Positions 33,058 through 45,940 are shown, counted from the stretch's first letter. The stretch: 64,000 bases of DNA from Gymnothorax reevesii (GCA_029721435.1 CM056580.1:21832367-21896366), one strand, 5' to 3'. Translations and numbers: made by a program. The notes: generated by a model from the sequence alone, not told the origin.

Positions 33058-35329
33058 ATGTGTTAGTTAGATAGCAAGGTAAGAGGAAGGAAGAACACAA
33101 GATAATGAAAGAAGATTGAATCCCAGAAACCAATAAATCACCCGAATGAGTGGCACACAAGACAAGGGACCGTGAGCAAAGATACACACATGACAAGACA
33201 GGGGAGACAAAGTGCAATGCATGGAAAAGGAAACATAGCTATGAATACTATGAACATGAAAAATAATAACACATGAAAATCCAAATTACCAATACACAAT
33301 ACACAATCCTAAGAATGGTCAGACATGAGCAATAATTCAGAAACACAGATCAGTCAGAAATGCAAGGCATGAACATGGGCAATGCAGAACAGAACATGAG
33401 CAAATAGCAGAATCACAACATCTTCAGGCAGGTCTTGGAGTTCCCGAGCCTTGTGTGAAATGTTTAGCTGCTGCCTATCGCTCATCAGCGAGCGCAAGAA
33501 CTGGCTAAAGTAGCCAAGGTTGCAATAGACAACCTAGACCCACTTTGACTTACTCGGTTTTTGAAAATTTTATTTAGGCTGTGGAGCGTAATATCGTTAG
33601 CAACTAAATCTAGGCGGGTGACGCTGAAGTAATCCATTCTCAAGAGTGGTTACCATGGCAAGATGCATTGGCAAGCCTAAAATATCCCGGTGAGACTGAT
33701 GCTTTACGGGTGGCTTGCAGAACGGCAAACGATAGTTAGCATTATGAACTGGCCTTAAACCTTTTCTGTAAAGGCATAACTTTTGTGCCCGTTTCATGAT
33801 GACTAAGTTTTATGTAAAACAACACCCAGACGCAAGCTGTGTTAATTTTATATCACTAGTAAATCTTGCATATTATTGAGTAGCAGGCAAATGTGTTTCA
33901 TCTGGTCTGTCATTCCACTAAGTAAGCCATGTAGTGTACGATACAGGTACCCCAAATAGAAAGCAAAAAATAAATAAGTAAATAAAAGATACGGCTTTTG
34001 ATGCATATATCATTATCCTCATTCAGGTATCCCAGCAACCAAAGTGGCCATGGAAGAGCTAAAGAAAACGCAAGAATGGATACGTGACCAGTTTTGGCTA
34101 TATTCACGTCCACTGTCTTACCAAAGAATAGTGTCTCGCATGGAACTGTGATAAACCTTGGGGTTCTTTCACACTCGGTAAGATTGCTCCGTACCGGGCC
34201 ACAATAACAATTGTTCCCCCTCTCATATCTCCCACCGCTGGTCAGTTTTCACTCTTGAAATATCTTGTAATACTGAGTACACTTGCACAGACTATGTCAA
34301 AATTCCGATATTGCGTGTTGCAGTTGCTTTTAAATGGTGTACGATTTTAGAGTGAGGCCTCAATGTCATTTGGGGGGGGTTACTATCAAGAAGGGAGTTT
34401 AGAATATTAATATTGCGACTGCATATGCTTCGCGTGCAATAGCAACCTGGTATGTCATCAGTAACATAGATTACCACATAAAGCAGCACCAGAAATTAAA
34501 CCTGAAATTATCTTAGCTGGATACTTGATGTCTTTACTCACCCGAAACTTTGGGTACCCAAACATTCCAAGCAATACAGTTGTGCACCAATGAAGCTGTA
34601 GGATGAGGTGAAGTGGGTTCACAGAACGTAAAAACTCAATGTGGAATCTTCGGTGTGATTTGTCATGCATCTACTGGTTACAATTAGGAAATTGTGTAAA
34701 AAAAATTCTAACTGTTTTTCTGGAAGGCCAATTGATTCAAAATTTTTTGATACCAAGTTTTGAGGATTATCACGATAGTGTACTTACCAGGGCATGGATT
34801 GGGGAAAAGAAGCAACCTGCAATAAACACAAGTGAGTAAACACCACTCTTGAAATGTTTTTTATTGGCCCTCGCCACGTGATAGTATTCATCTGCATCCG
34901 AGTGTCCTGCTCTGTTGTTAACATGACTTCTCAAGAACCGGTTGATAAGATTTCTTCATATTTGGTGGCAAGGTGGGTTAGGGGAATGCGCAGACCCCAG
35001 TCAACTTTTTGTGACCTTGACCAGACTTACAAAGTCACTGAATGCGATTGATCACTTCAGACCAGTCTTATGCAGTATCTCAAGAACATTGTAATGCATT
35101 CATCTCATTTTTTATAATATCAACTACATCGATGAAATGCAGATGCAAATAAATTACGGCGACCTTGACTTAATTGTCAAACTCATTATGAGCTAAAGAG
35201 TCATTTATAATTCTATTGTTAACTACATATCTCAGGAACAATGTCATACAGTTCATTCTGTATTGGGGATGCACAGCCCCTATTAGAGCCCAGTCACATG
35301 CATTTGTGCTTAGGCTGTTGTTGTGATAT
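33058..35329. other. No gene; low-grade repeats
   Basis: An A-rich stretch (33,060-33,420) follows the LTR-like repeat and may be its internal sequence. From 34,880 to 35,320 words like gtgaccttgaccagactt and ctcaagaacattgtaatgca recall the non-coding repeat class seen at 7.7 and 39-41 kb. Confidence 0.35.
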
Positions 35330-36098
35330 TGTCACGTCTGTACCAGGCTCTCCATCTGACATGCCCCCTCTGGACATAGATAACACTCTGTTTTTTTGAT
35401 CCAACTCACCTGAAAACTAGATAACTCGGTCGCCACAGAGACCGAGTCGTGTATTTCCCCAATTCCAAAATTTCGGACAAAATGGTCGCCGGCAGCCATA
35501 TTGGACATCCGAAATTTGCGAAAATCGGACTTGAGCATTGTCCAATCAATATCTTCACCTTTGTGAAATTTGGAGAAATTCCTGTAATAATTGTGGCTTC
35601 AAGAGCCTTGAATGGAAAATCTCTGCGGCGGTGGCCCCAGCACTTAACCATAGTATCTCACAACTATCGTCGTCGGGGAGATACAATTAATCACCATCAT
35701 CTGTGCACCTTGGACTCCCTTATTTTAAGCAGCCACTCTCCCCTCATTCTTTGTGGCCTCATCAAGCCGTCCAAGCTTAGACCCTTGTCTCCCTCCTTTG
35801 AAAAGCTAAGTTGTGTTCCTGCCTAAGTTTGTCACTAGATAAGCCCTTTTATCTTTGGTGTGTAAAGTAAAAAGCTTGGTTTTGTATACTTTCTTAAGCT
35901 CTGGTCTATGCTGGTGTTCATCCCATTCATCTACTTTGGTGTTTCAGCCACTGTTCCAGGCCACCTGTGTCTTCTGTGCTTAGCTCCTATATAAATCTGT
36001 GTCTCCCTGGTTGTGTTATCTTGCTCAGTCCTGTTAATAAATTATTGTTTAGATCTCAGACTCCCGCTCTGTTCTCTGGTTTGGAGTCCACCCTCACA
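35330..36098 (+). mobile_element. Solo LTR, 769 bp, with 5-bp flanking duplication
   Basis: Starts TGTCACGTCTGTACC and ends TCCACCCTCACA (TG...CA). The flanks are GATAT on the left and GATAA on the right, four of five bases equal. TATATAA at 35,988-35,994 and AATAAA at 36,036-36,041 sit where an LTR promoter and poly(A) signal should. The part from about 35,405 to 35,670 looks unlike LTR sequence and includes a hairpin CTCGGTCGCCACAGAGACCGAG-like word pair, so a small insertion inside the LTR is possible. No internal genes. Confidence 0.72.
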
Positions 36099-36170
36099 GA
36101 TAACCAACTTGGTTATCAAGAATGAATGCCTCGAAAGGATTCTGCATGATATATTTTCTTTGTGCTAATT

Positions 36171-36433
36171 GTATATATGAAGAGTTTGGTTCCAAAATGC
36201 AACATATCCATTTCAGTCATTTTGAGTAAATCAGCTTTTTCTATGTTGGCGCCTATTGCATTTTATAGAAAAACACAAACTTTGACCATGAAAAAATACA
36301 CCATATAGTATGCATTTCTAATGTTTGGTTTTTGCATCACGTGTAAGAAGCGCAGGACTATCGCTCTATGGTATTATCTCAATTTTTGTCATTTTGGCAC
36401 TTATTGCGTTTTGGAACCAAACTCTTCATATAT
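36171..36433. mobile_element. Palindromic MITE, ~260 bp, TA-flanked
   Basis: GAAGAGTTTGGTTCCAAAAT on the left is answered by GTTTTGGAACCAAACTCTTC on the right; each lies next to TATATA. Termini of this kind with a TA target fit the Tc1/mariner superfamily. Inside, words such as TTGGCGCC and TTTGGCACTTATTGCG extend the symmetry imperfectly. Non-coding. Confidence 0.85.
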
Positions 36434-39170
36434 AGTACATAATATAATTTACATCCCATAGCAAGGTGCGCGCTACCTGCTGGCCACGTCGCCAGTGGTG
36501 AGGCATGCGGCGACCGAAAATTGGCCACAAAGCACCATGCTGGCGAAAGCCTAATTTTGGAGAGAGTGGCAAAATAATAACCTTAGGTTTTGCGCCACGG
36601 CTGCCCGATGCGTACATCAAGTCCAGTCACCACTTTGCCGCTGTCACTCGCTACCATATTTAGTTCGTACTGAATTATCATACATCAGTCATAAATTAAC
36701 TTTATAACGTTCGTTCCGATGACACTGATTGGCTGACAATTTCATCATCCCATTCGGGACTTTCCCATGTTGCAATTCACGTTTCGGAAAAGGGAATCCC
36801 TGGTTAGGGACCTCACTCACTTCCACCATATTAAAGACAATGCAAGTGACTCGAGATTGGCCACTTCAATAATGTTAAATAATGAATCTAGAGAGACAGC
36901 CACAGATAAACGAAAGTAGGCATGCGATAGTGTATGTCTTACTGAACAAACACTTGTTAAAGCAGCGTATTAACGTCGGTCTGACAAGATCAAAAATGAT
37001 AAGTTGTATTTTTTGAACAATAAATACTTCCTCTTCTATGTGTAAAAATATTCTGCATTTGTTGAAAATAATGGCTTGTGTTTACTATTACTACGAGAAG
37101 CTCTAACCGAGGCGTTATCACGCTACATAACTGAGAGTTCTTTAGCTTTGTTTTGTTGCGTTTAAAATACAATGCTGAGCCATGCATGAAGTTATTGTTT
37201 TTCGGCGCTGATGAGGTGTGTTGCCTCGGTACCTTAAAAATGCAGCTGACACGCAATCGTCATATCTTAAAGAAACTTTATAACTACATAAATGGCAAAC
37301 TTGGTGGTATGCCAGCTATTTGTCAGAATGGCCAGTATTCTAAATGCCACTACCCGGTCACAGTAGTCACTGGTCAGAAATGGCGGAAATAGATCAGCAA
37401 ATTATTTGGTAATTTTGCAGAGATTATTATCTTGAGAGAGCCAACCTACTGTCTACTTGAGGCAGAACAGGACAACTTCACATATGCAATCAGAACAGAG
37501 TTCAGTGCAATCACGACAAACAATCAGTCGACTACCCGGCTAACTGTTAGTAATTATACAACAATGATTATAGCATTTTTCGCGACTGTAAACTGACATT
37601 ATGATTGTCGGTTACGTGCAACTCGGCCATGAGTTATTCTCAGCCTAACTCCAAGCAGCTGACTGCATGCCACTGACGTTGAGACAGAAGGACGCAAAAG
37701 CAAACGATTAGTATGATCGTGTAAGTTTAATCCAAAACATGATCGAGCCTCTGGGCTGTGTATTATAAGCTATTTCTTTCAGAAACAAATCCATAACACG
37801 AGTTGGCCACTACAAACAGTGCTGTCGACAAAAATGAGAATCATCTTCGTTTTGCTTTATGGGGAATGATGCACCCAGACGTATTACTCGAAAAAAAACT
37901 AAGCTAAAAGCATCAACCTTTATCACGGTATACAGTTGAATCCGAAAATTTCTACCTATTTTTAGCCAAACCTATGGCATTATTTCCCTCCTACTGGCAT
38001 ACGTTTGCCTATAACACATTTTTGTCCACAACTAGTTCGATATTCAAGTAAAATTTTATCTAGATGGCAATCATGTTCAAATCTGAACATGTTGCACTCT
38101 GGGCAAATGGAATTTACAATATGTAAATATGCATGTTTCTTGTTACTTCTACCTGAAATTTCTTGTGAGTTTTAGGAAAATACTTCTGACAAACAATTAT
38201 TACCAACTAGAAGGACATAAGTGCTAAATTGAGTGGGGGTTCATTGCATTCAAGTCATATTTTACTGTGAGCCAAAATGAGGCTGCATCCAGGTAGATGT
38301 GAATTCTTTGTGGCCGTATCCTGGGATAACTTTAATCCACCCAATTTGCAAATTGCTTGTAACGATCAACAACAACCCTGATGAGAGCAAAACCTAGCTA
38401 GAACAGCATAGTATCGATAGTCACTGACAAGCTGATACATACCTACTAGTCTCTGGCTGTCTGTACCCTTACTCTGGAACTGTGTCCACATTCTGTATGA
38501 CTGAATCCAAGTTCTCACAGGTTTTAAACTAAAATTTAAGGCAAAATGTGTGGCTAAATGGTTTTCTCTGTGGCTAACTGAACTTCAGAATGATTAGTCA
38601 CTGTGGCTAAGAAAAGGTTTTGGCCAGCACACACCCTGCCATAGTGTTGGCACTTGAGCTGGGGGCATTGGGGCTGAAGAGGTTGGACACCAAAGCAGCC
38701 ATTGGTTTTTGAGAACATTGTGCTGCAGAACATTGGTTTGCCATTACAAAAAATATATATTCAAAAAAGCTCCATCAAAAAGTTTATCCTTTGTTCACTG
38801 AGTGGTTCACTGATGTGGGCCACAGAAGTTTGAGGGAATAACATATTTCACACTGATTTCACATTACCTAATCTGCATCTGTTGGGAATTTCATTGGGAG
38901 TATGTTCTCTCTTCTCCCTAAAACTATAACAAGCAAAGAGGGAAATTCCCAGATATCCAGACTTTTGTGACTGAAAGCAGTGGAGCTGTAGAAGACAGAC
39001 AGAATTGAGGGAAAAACGCCTTCTTTCAAAAGCTGAAATTTCAGATAGGCTGGTCCCAAAAGTTAGGGATCAAGCTTTTACTGTATGTGTGTGTCCAGTC
39101 TGCCGTTGAGGATATCCAGCTGGGGAAAAAAAAATAAAAAATGAAGGATGTCAACCGTAGGTTGAACGGT
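36434..39170. other. No gene seen
   Basis: About 2.7 kb with no supported repeat family, exon or RNA gene. Confidence 0.4.
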
Positions 39171-40852
39171 ATCTTGCCAAAAGGGTCGTGTTTTTTTCAG
39201 TGAGAACCTTGAAGGTCAAGGCCGATCGCCACCAAAAACTAACCAGCTAAGCGCCTGACCATACACTACATTCACATCAAGTTAGAAGTCGATCCGATCA
39301 AAGCTACTCAAACTGACCAAAAATTGTCCTTGACCTTGATGGAGTCCCCCGAATGATGGGAACCGTGATGAGTCATTGGTAGGCAACTGTACAAGAGATC
39401 ACAAGGAGCTAGCATCAGGCAGAGCAGAGAAAATTGCTCAAGAAAAATTTCTGGTAAAAATCAGTTTTTTTGTCATAACGTCACCAAATAACTTCACAGC
39501 GCATACATTTTGACTGATCTGGAAAGCCGTCATCAAGGGCTGTCATATGAGGCATTACGCGACATAGTTCCTGCAAGTTCAAAATTTGTTGACCTTCAGC
39601 GATAACCATGAAGGTCAAGGCCGATCGCCACCAAAAACTAATCAGCCAAGCGCCTGACAATATACTACATTCACACCAAGTTTGAAGTCGATCCGATTAA
39701 AGCTACTCAAAAAATAATGGTTTCGTCAACCCCTCAAACTGACCAAAAATTGACCTTGACCTTGATGGAGTCCCCCGAATGATGGGAATCGTGATGAGTC
39801 ATTGGTAGGCAACTGTTCAAGAGATCACAAGGAGCTAGCATCACGCAGAGCAGAGAAAATTGCTCAAGAAAAATTTCTGGTAAAAATCAGTTTTTTTTGT
39901 CATAACGTCACCAAATAACTTCACAGCGCATAAATTTTGACTGATCTGGAAAGAGGTCATCAAGGGCTGTCATATGAGGCATTACGCGACATAGTTCCTG
40001 CAAGTTCAAAATTTGACCTTGGGGTCAAAATTTGTTGACCTTCAGCGAGAACCATGAAGGTCAAGGCCGATCGCCACCAAAAACTAATCAGCCGAGCGCC
40101 TGACAATATACTACATTCACACCAAGTTTGAAGTCGATCCGATTAAAGCTACTCAAAAAATAATGGTTTCGTCAAACCCTCAAATTGACCAAAAATTGAC
40201 CTTGACCTTGATGGAGTCCCCTGAATAATAGGAATCGTGATGCGTCATTGTTAGGCAACCATACAAAAGATCTCAAGGAGCAGGCATCACGCAGAGCACA
40301 GAAAATTGTTCAAGATAAATTTCTGGTAAAAAATAGTTTTTTCGTCATGACGTCACCAAATGACATCAGAGCGCAAAAATTTTCACTGATCTGGAAAGTG
40401 GTCATCAAGAGCTTTCATATGAGGTATTACTCGACATAGTTCCTGCAAGTTCAAAATTTGACCTTGGGGTCAAAAATTTTCGACCTTCAGCGAGAACCAT
40501 GAAGGTCAGGTCGATCGCCACCAAAAACTAATCAGCTGAGCGCCTGACCATATACTATATTCACACCAAGTCTGAAGTCGATTCGATCGAAGCTACTCAA
40601 AAAATAACGGTTTCGTCAACCCCTCAAATTTACCAAAAATTGACCTTGACCTTTGACCTTGATGGAGTCCCCTGAATGATGGGAATCGTGATGAGTCATT
40701 GGTAGGCAATGGCACAAGAGATGACATGGAGCAGGCAACGCGCACAGCAGAGAAAAGTGTTCAAGAAAAATGATTACAGACAAAAAAACAAACAAACAAT
40801 AAACAAACATTCCGACCAACATATCTTGCAAAAGCTCCGCTTTTGGCAAGAT
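39171..40852. mobile_element. Tandem-repeat element with hairpin end (Helentron-like?)
   Basis: Units beginning GAGAACCxTGAAGGTCAAGG start at 39,202, 39,601, 40,047 and 40,492 (spacing 399, 446, 445); the last is cut short near 40,760. The units are very alike, including ATCGCCACCAAAAACTAA, AAGTCGATCCGAT and GAGTCCCCxGAATGATGGGAA. The array is bounded by ATCTTGCCAAAAG (39,171-39,183) and its inverse CTTTTGGCAAGAT (40,840-40,852). The right end folds as a hairpin: ATCTTGC-AAAAG, loop, CTTTTGGCAAGAT. Short inverted ends, a 3' hairpin and internal tandem repeats recall Helentron-type elements, but I see no Rep/helicase and no clear target site, so this is a hypothesis. Confidence 0.6.
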
Positions 40853-42965
40853 AAAAATAGACTGTGCTGAAGAGGGGGCTTCAGAATTATTTGCCCCCAG
40901 TAAAAATCATTGCAAAGATATTAAATCAAAGAAAAACACATTATTACAGAAAACTGATTATTTTGACCGCTGACTGCTTATCAATGAACTGCCTGTGATT
41001 GGAGTTAGGATTTGGAACGATTTTGGAGAACGTGCAAACGCCGGCTCCTTATCAACAAAAAGGCTCAATCAATGAAGGTCTTCAGATTTCAACATGCCAC
41101 TCTTCCTCTTCAGTGAAGACAGCCTGCCTCTAATGTGAAATTCAAGTATTTATATGACCCTCAGCTGGAAAGGTGTTTTAATTAACCTATTTCCTGCTGA
41201 GATAAAAAAAAAAAAAAAACACATATCTGACAGCAGATTACTCACCATAAAGCATTTATTAACCCCAAAAAGTGGTTCCAAATAAACTGATTTAAATGAC
41301 AGAAATTAAATTTTCAGTTATTATTAATGATTATTTCATCAGCATGAGATTTATCAGTTAAGAATCGCATATTGTGACAATACAGCCATGAAAATAATGA
41401 TTAAATAATAATTATAACAATTGCTAGTGTGGGAGGATAAGGCTGTAAGAATCTCAATGTTTTATTTCTGAATTATTGTAAACAAGATCATTTGCATGCA
41501 GTGCCATTTGCTTTTCACAGAACAATTACTGCACGTCAGCTCTTTTTAAACAGTTATTTGATGAATCTCCTTTATACATTTTCACAGAGATGGATGCTTG
41601 TTAAAATTAGAGTCCTTTGAATTATCATCTGCATTTTGAGAATGAATTATGCTGCAAATTAATTAAAACCTTGGAGTATTTCCTTGCACCGTGAATGAAA
41701 TTGGTCCAATCTGTTCACAAAGTAATTTGTATTCTGTAAGGAAGTAGGAAATAATGACTTCTGTTTTGAGACAATGCAAATAATGCAATACATGGGGAAG
41801 AATGTATGAAAAGAAATGGAAATTCACGTGAAAAATAAAATAAATTAAATACAGATGCTTTACAGTCAATATGTATTTGGAGATATAGCTATAAACTTGA
41901 ATTGTAAAAACCATTTTAGAAAAATATTAATTTTCCCAGATTTGATCCTAAAAACAGAAAACCAGACTCACTGACTTCAATCCCACGTGAAGTATTTTAT
42001 CCCCCCACAACTCAAAAGTAAGGACTGCCGCACACTATTATTGACCTGCACCTTTTTTGCCAGTCAATTTAACTGGCACCTTTTTTTGCCAGTCATTTTA
42101 ACTGAAATTTTACAAAGCTTAACAACAGAGTTTTCTGTGTATGTTTAGTGTAAACCACAGTTAAATGCACACAGGACTCCACCTACAGTTAAAATAACCA
42201 GGAAACAAATAGTTAATTTACCTGTTAAATTCAGTCAGTTTATAACAGCGTATTTGTTTGACATTATTGACTGTTACGTCAACATGAGAAAGTTCGCTCA
42301 AGATTTTAAGCAAAAAAGTACCATGCATTAGAAATTTTCTCAGAGAAGTTCGGATTGAGTCTGGGCATTAATTTTTCTTTTGGCAAAATTTTGAAAATGG
42401 CTGCTATATAACGCCTACTTCTAATTTCATTAAGTTCACAGGTAGTTTGGATTAATTAAAGTTGATAAGTGTGCTTTAGCAGAGTTTTGCCGTAACCCTG
42501 TTCATGAGGGAGTTAGGTTGAAACTACAAGCAAAATTCATCTGAAAACAAAGGACTAATTATTTAAGCTATCTAGCAGAGTTTCAGGATCTGGACTTCAC
42601 CTCAACTGTGACGTGTACAGAACCTCCTACAAATGCACAACTTACCCTCTCCTCCCTTTTGGCCTTTGTATCATGTGCCAGAACCAAGGGCACATAGTAT
42701 TGCAAAATGAAAACAAACGTAACCATCTACGATTAACTTCATGCATCCACTCATCTCACTCTCAGAATGCACGCCACCTCATTATCCTCTTCAAATGAAG
42801 ATCTTTTCGAATGGAACCAGAATGATCAAGTCTAGGATTTCCATCCCATGTTAGCTGAAAGAGGTCAAAAACTTAACTTTGTTGCCTCGTTCGAGACCCT
42901 GCTCCCCATTATCCAACCCAAATACAGGCTGTATGTGAGTCCAAGCATCCATGTTTCCTTGCACC
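40853..42965. other. No gene; candidate single-copy non-coding DNA
   Basis: From about 41,080 to 41,960 the DNA lacks recognisable repeats and has words such as GATCATTTGCATGCAG and CAAATTAATTAAAAC, reminiscent of POU and homeodomain sites in conserved enhancers. This is only an impression. A 29-bp doubled motif with TTTTTTGCCAGTCA lies at 42,048-42,105. Confidence 0.3.
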
Positions 42966-44411
42966 AACAAAATCCAAAACCAGTGAAGTTGTCACGTCGT
43001 GTAAATCGTAAATAAAAACAGAATACAATGATTTGCAAATCCTTTTCAACCTATATTCAATTGAATACACTGCAAAGACAAGTTATTTAATGTTCGAATA
43101 GGTAAACTTTGTAATTTTTTGCAAATATTACCTCATTTGGAATTTGATGCCTGCAACATGTTTCAAAAAAGCTGGCACAAGTGGCAAAAAGACTAAGAGA
43201 GTTGAGGAATGCTCACCAAACACTTATTTGGAACATCCCACAGATGAATGGGCTAATTGGGAACAGGTGGTGCCATGATTGGGTATAAAAGCAGCTTCCC
43301 TGAAATGCTCAGTCACTCATAAACAAGGATGGGGCGAGGGTCACCACTTAGTGAACAAATGCGTGAGCTGATTGTCGAACAGTTTAAAAACAAGATTCCT
43401 CAATGAGCTATTGCAAGAAATTTAGGGATTTCATCATCTACGGTCCATAATATTGTCAAAAGGTTCAGAGAATCTGGAGAAATCACTGCACGTAAGCGAC
43501 AAGGCCGAAAACCAACATTAAATGCCTGTGACCTTCGATCCCTCAGGCGGTACTGCATCAAAAACCGACATCATTGTGTAAAGGACATCAGCACATGGGC
43601 TCAGGAACACTTCAGAAGACCACTGTCAGTAACTACAGTTCGTCGCTACATCTGCAAGTGCAAGTTAAAACTCTACAATGCAAAGCGAAAGCCATTTATC
43701 AACAGCACCCAGAAACGCCGCCGGCTTCGCTGGGCCCAAGCTCATCTAAGATGGACTGATGCAAAGTGGAAAAGTGTTCTGTGGTCTGATGAGTCCACAT
43801 TTCAAATTGTTTTTGGAAACTGTGGACGTCATGTCCTCCGGACCAAAGAGGAAAAGAACCATCCGGACTGTTATAGGCGCAAAGTTCAAAAGCCAGCATC
43901 TCTGATGGTATGGGGGTGTATTAGTGCCCAGGGCATGGGCAACTTACACATATGTGAAGGCACCATTAATGCTGAGAGGTACATACAGGTTTTGGAGCAA
44001 CATATGTTGCCATCCAAGCAACGTCTTTTTCATGGACGCCCCTGCTTATTTCAGCAAGACAATGCCAAGCCACATTCTGCACGTGTTACAACAGCATGGC
44101 TCTGTAGTAAAAGAATATGGGTACTAGACTGGCCTGCCTGTAGTCCAGACCTGTCTCCCATTGAAAATGTGTGGCGCATTATGAAGCGTAAAATACGACA
44201 ACGGAGACCCCGGACTGTTGAACAACTTAAGCTGTACATGAAGCAACAATGGGAAAGAGTTCCACCGGAAAAGCTTCAAAAATTGGTCTCCTCAGTTCCA
44301 AAACGTTTACTGAGTGTTGTTGAAAGGAAAGGCAATGTAACACAGTGGTAAAAAGACCCCTGTGCCAACTTTTTTGCAATGTGTTGCTGCCTTTAAATTT
44401 TAAGTTGATGA
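42966..44411 (+). mobile_element. Tc1-B, right end missing
   Basis: Same family as Tc1-A. The left terminal repeat (42,966-43,079) is intact, with CCAAAACCAGTGAAG at the tip. The similarity to Tc1-A stops at about 44,411, some 60 bases after the transposase gene, and no right terminal repeat is found downstream, so the element cannot be mobilised in cis even if enzyme were present. Confidence 0.9.
43329..44351 (+). pseudogene. Tc1-like transposase, one stop codon (Tc1-B)
   Basis: From the ATG at 43,329 a 341-codon frame runs to the stop at 44,349-44,351 with no frameshift. The single defect visible is TGA at 43,404-43,406 (codon 26); Tc1-A has CGA there, so this is a CpG-to-TpG change of the sort methylated DNA suffers. 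The helix-turn-helix (AIARNLGISSSTVHNIVKRF), SDEST, FQQDNAKPHSA and SPIENVW are all present, spacing the last two acids by 34 residues. The enzyme would cut the element out and paste it at TA sites. With the early stop only 25 residues could be made; re-initiation downstream would lose part of the first DNA-binding helix. Confidence 0.93.
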
Positions 44412-44884
44412 CCTATTGATGAGTCATCACTATGACTCGTGATGAATTCATGCCTCTTAGCACAACCCCCCTCATCAGACAAGAGAGGACAAGACTATGC
44501 AAACCAGTTCATCGCCGCCGCTGCAATTCTCTGATCTGCTTACCTCTGAGAAGCTCCAACTTCCCGCAATCTTCGTGACCATTCTGGCCTCACCATATGC
44601 AGCCAGTTGTAGTGTCACTGTGATGTAGAAAGGGTCATTGACAATGAGCCTGAAATTTAGCTACCCTCTTCAGACAAAACACCCAACATCTTAACTCTGG
44701 GGTCCCTCATCTTCCCATAGTTTCTCAGCCCCAGCATCAGAAGCCTATATCATTGAGGGCATTTAACACTTGGATGTCATCCCCACTGACTATTCAGCTC
44801 CAACAATGACTTCTGCCAGCCTCAGCTGGGATGCCAGCGTCCTTCAGCATCTACCACCTACAGCTGCAGCAGTCTGATCCAGCA
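44412..44884. other. No gene seen
   Basis: Short non-repetitive stretch after Tc1-B; contains the local palindromes GATGAGTCATC and GACTCGTGATGA. Confidence 0.35.
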
Positions 44885-45327
44885 GAGACACCAAGCACCC
44901 AGATGCTAGTGCTTCCTGCTGCCCCTTCCCACCAACCAAAGCCATCTGCTACAATCTGAGCTCCTGGCATTGAGATGCTAGTGCCTCACATTTACCTCAC
45001 CGCAGTTTGGTTACCGCAGCAGTTCATTCAATCCATGGCTCCTGGCACCGATATGTTCAGAGCCCTTCCTGCCTGCCTACAGTAACCACAGCAGTTTATT
45101 TTAACTAGGGTTCCTGACACCAGGATGCCGTAGGCTTCAGCTGCTCACCAACACTAACCACTATGGTTTTTTAAATCAAGGTTTCTGGTACTTGGATGCC
45201 AGGGGCCATTGCTGCTCATCTACTGTAACAACAGCAGTTTGTTTCAACTTGGGCTCCTGACACCTGGATGCAAGAGGCCTTCGCTTCCCACAAATATTAA
45301 CCACAGCAGTTTGTTTTAAAGTCCGGT
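44885..45327. repeat. Minisatellite, ~72-bp units, about 5-6 copies
   Basis: Units opening with CTCCTGxCACCxGGATGC start near 44,961, 45,039, 45,111, 45,182 and 45,254 (spacing 78, 72, 71, 72) and each closes with AACCACAGCAGTTTGTTT or a variant. A worn unit may precede at 44,885. No coding frame is preserved across units. Confidence 0.85.
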
Positions 45328-45874
45328 TTTCTGATCAATTTGAGAGAAAGAAGCTCCCAAGGCTAATCAGGGTCCAGGATTGGGACTGCGTTCTTGTTCA
45401 CTCTTCCAATTCTCTTCCTCTGTCGAGTTTGTCAGACACCAACTACCAATTCTTTTATGGTCATCAGGATTAGAAACCTAATTCCCCTTAAGCTCCGTCA
45501 TCCTCCTGTGGGACAGTTCGGTGCTGGCATAGTGTGCACTCCACCTCGCTGTCATCCCGATAGCTACTGGTCAGCGAATGACAGCTCAGCTTCGGCCACA
45601 GCGTCTATACTGAACAGGGCTATCCTTATCCGCAATTACAACCCCCCCCCCATCCTCCTAGGCTCCATCTTGAAATTGCCGTGTAGGCTGTCGATAAAAG
45701 TACTGAATTGTGCTCTGCCTCTGCGCTTAATTCTGATCTGGAAAATAATAAAAACAAGGTCAGTATTTAAGTTAATAGTTAATATCCCTCCACACACAAA
45801 AAAATCCCACATTGTATAAGAATGCCACGTCATGATCCTCATGCCATTTGTATTCAACGTATTCATAGGATACA
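45328..45874. other. No gene seen
   Basis: A chance frame at 45,394-45,819 shows no family features. Confidence 0.35.
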
Positions 45875-45940
45875 TTTTTTTTTTTTTGGCATCTCCGATC
45901 CAACTCATATCTGGAATGTCCAATTGGGGAGCTATGTACC
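45875..45940 (-). mobile_element. SINE 3' tail piece
   Basis: The T-run followed by GGCATCTCCGATCCAACTC and TCCAATTGGGGAGCTATGTA is the complement of the 3' end of the SINE at 20,909-21,410. It stops where the piece at 46,809 takes up after an 18-base gap in the consensus. Confidence 0.75.

Noticed and set aside
39171..40852. CRISPR-like array
   Set aside because: Units are ~445 bp and contiguous without unique spacers, in a eukaryotic context.
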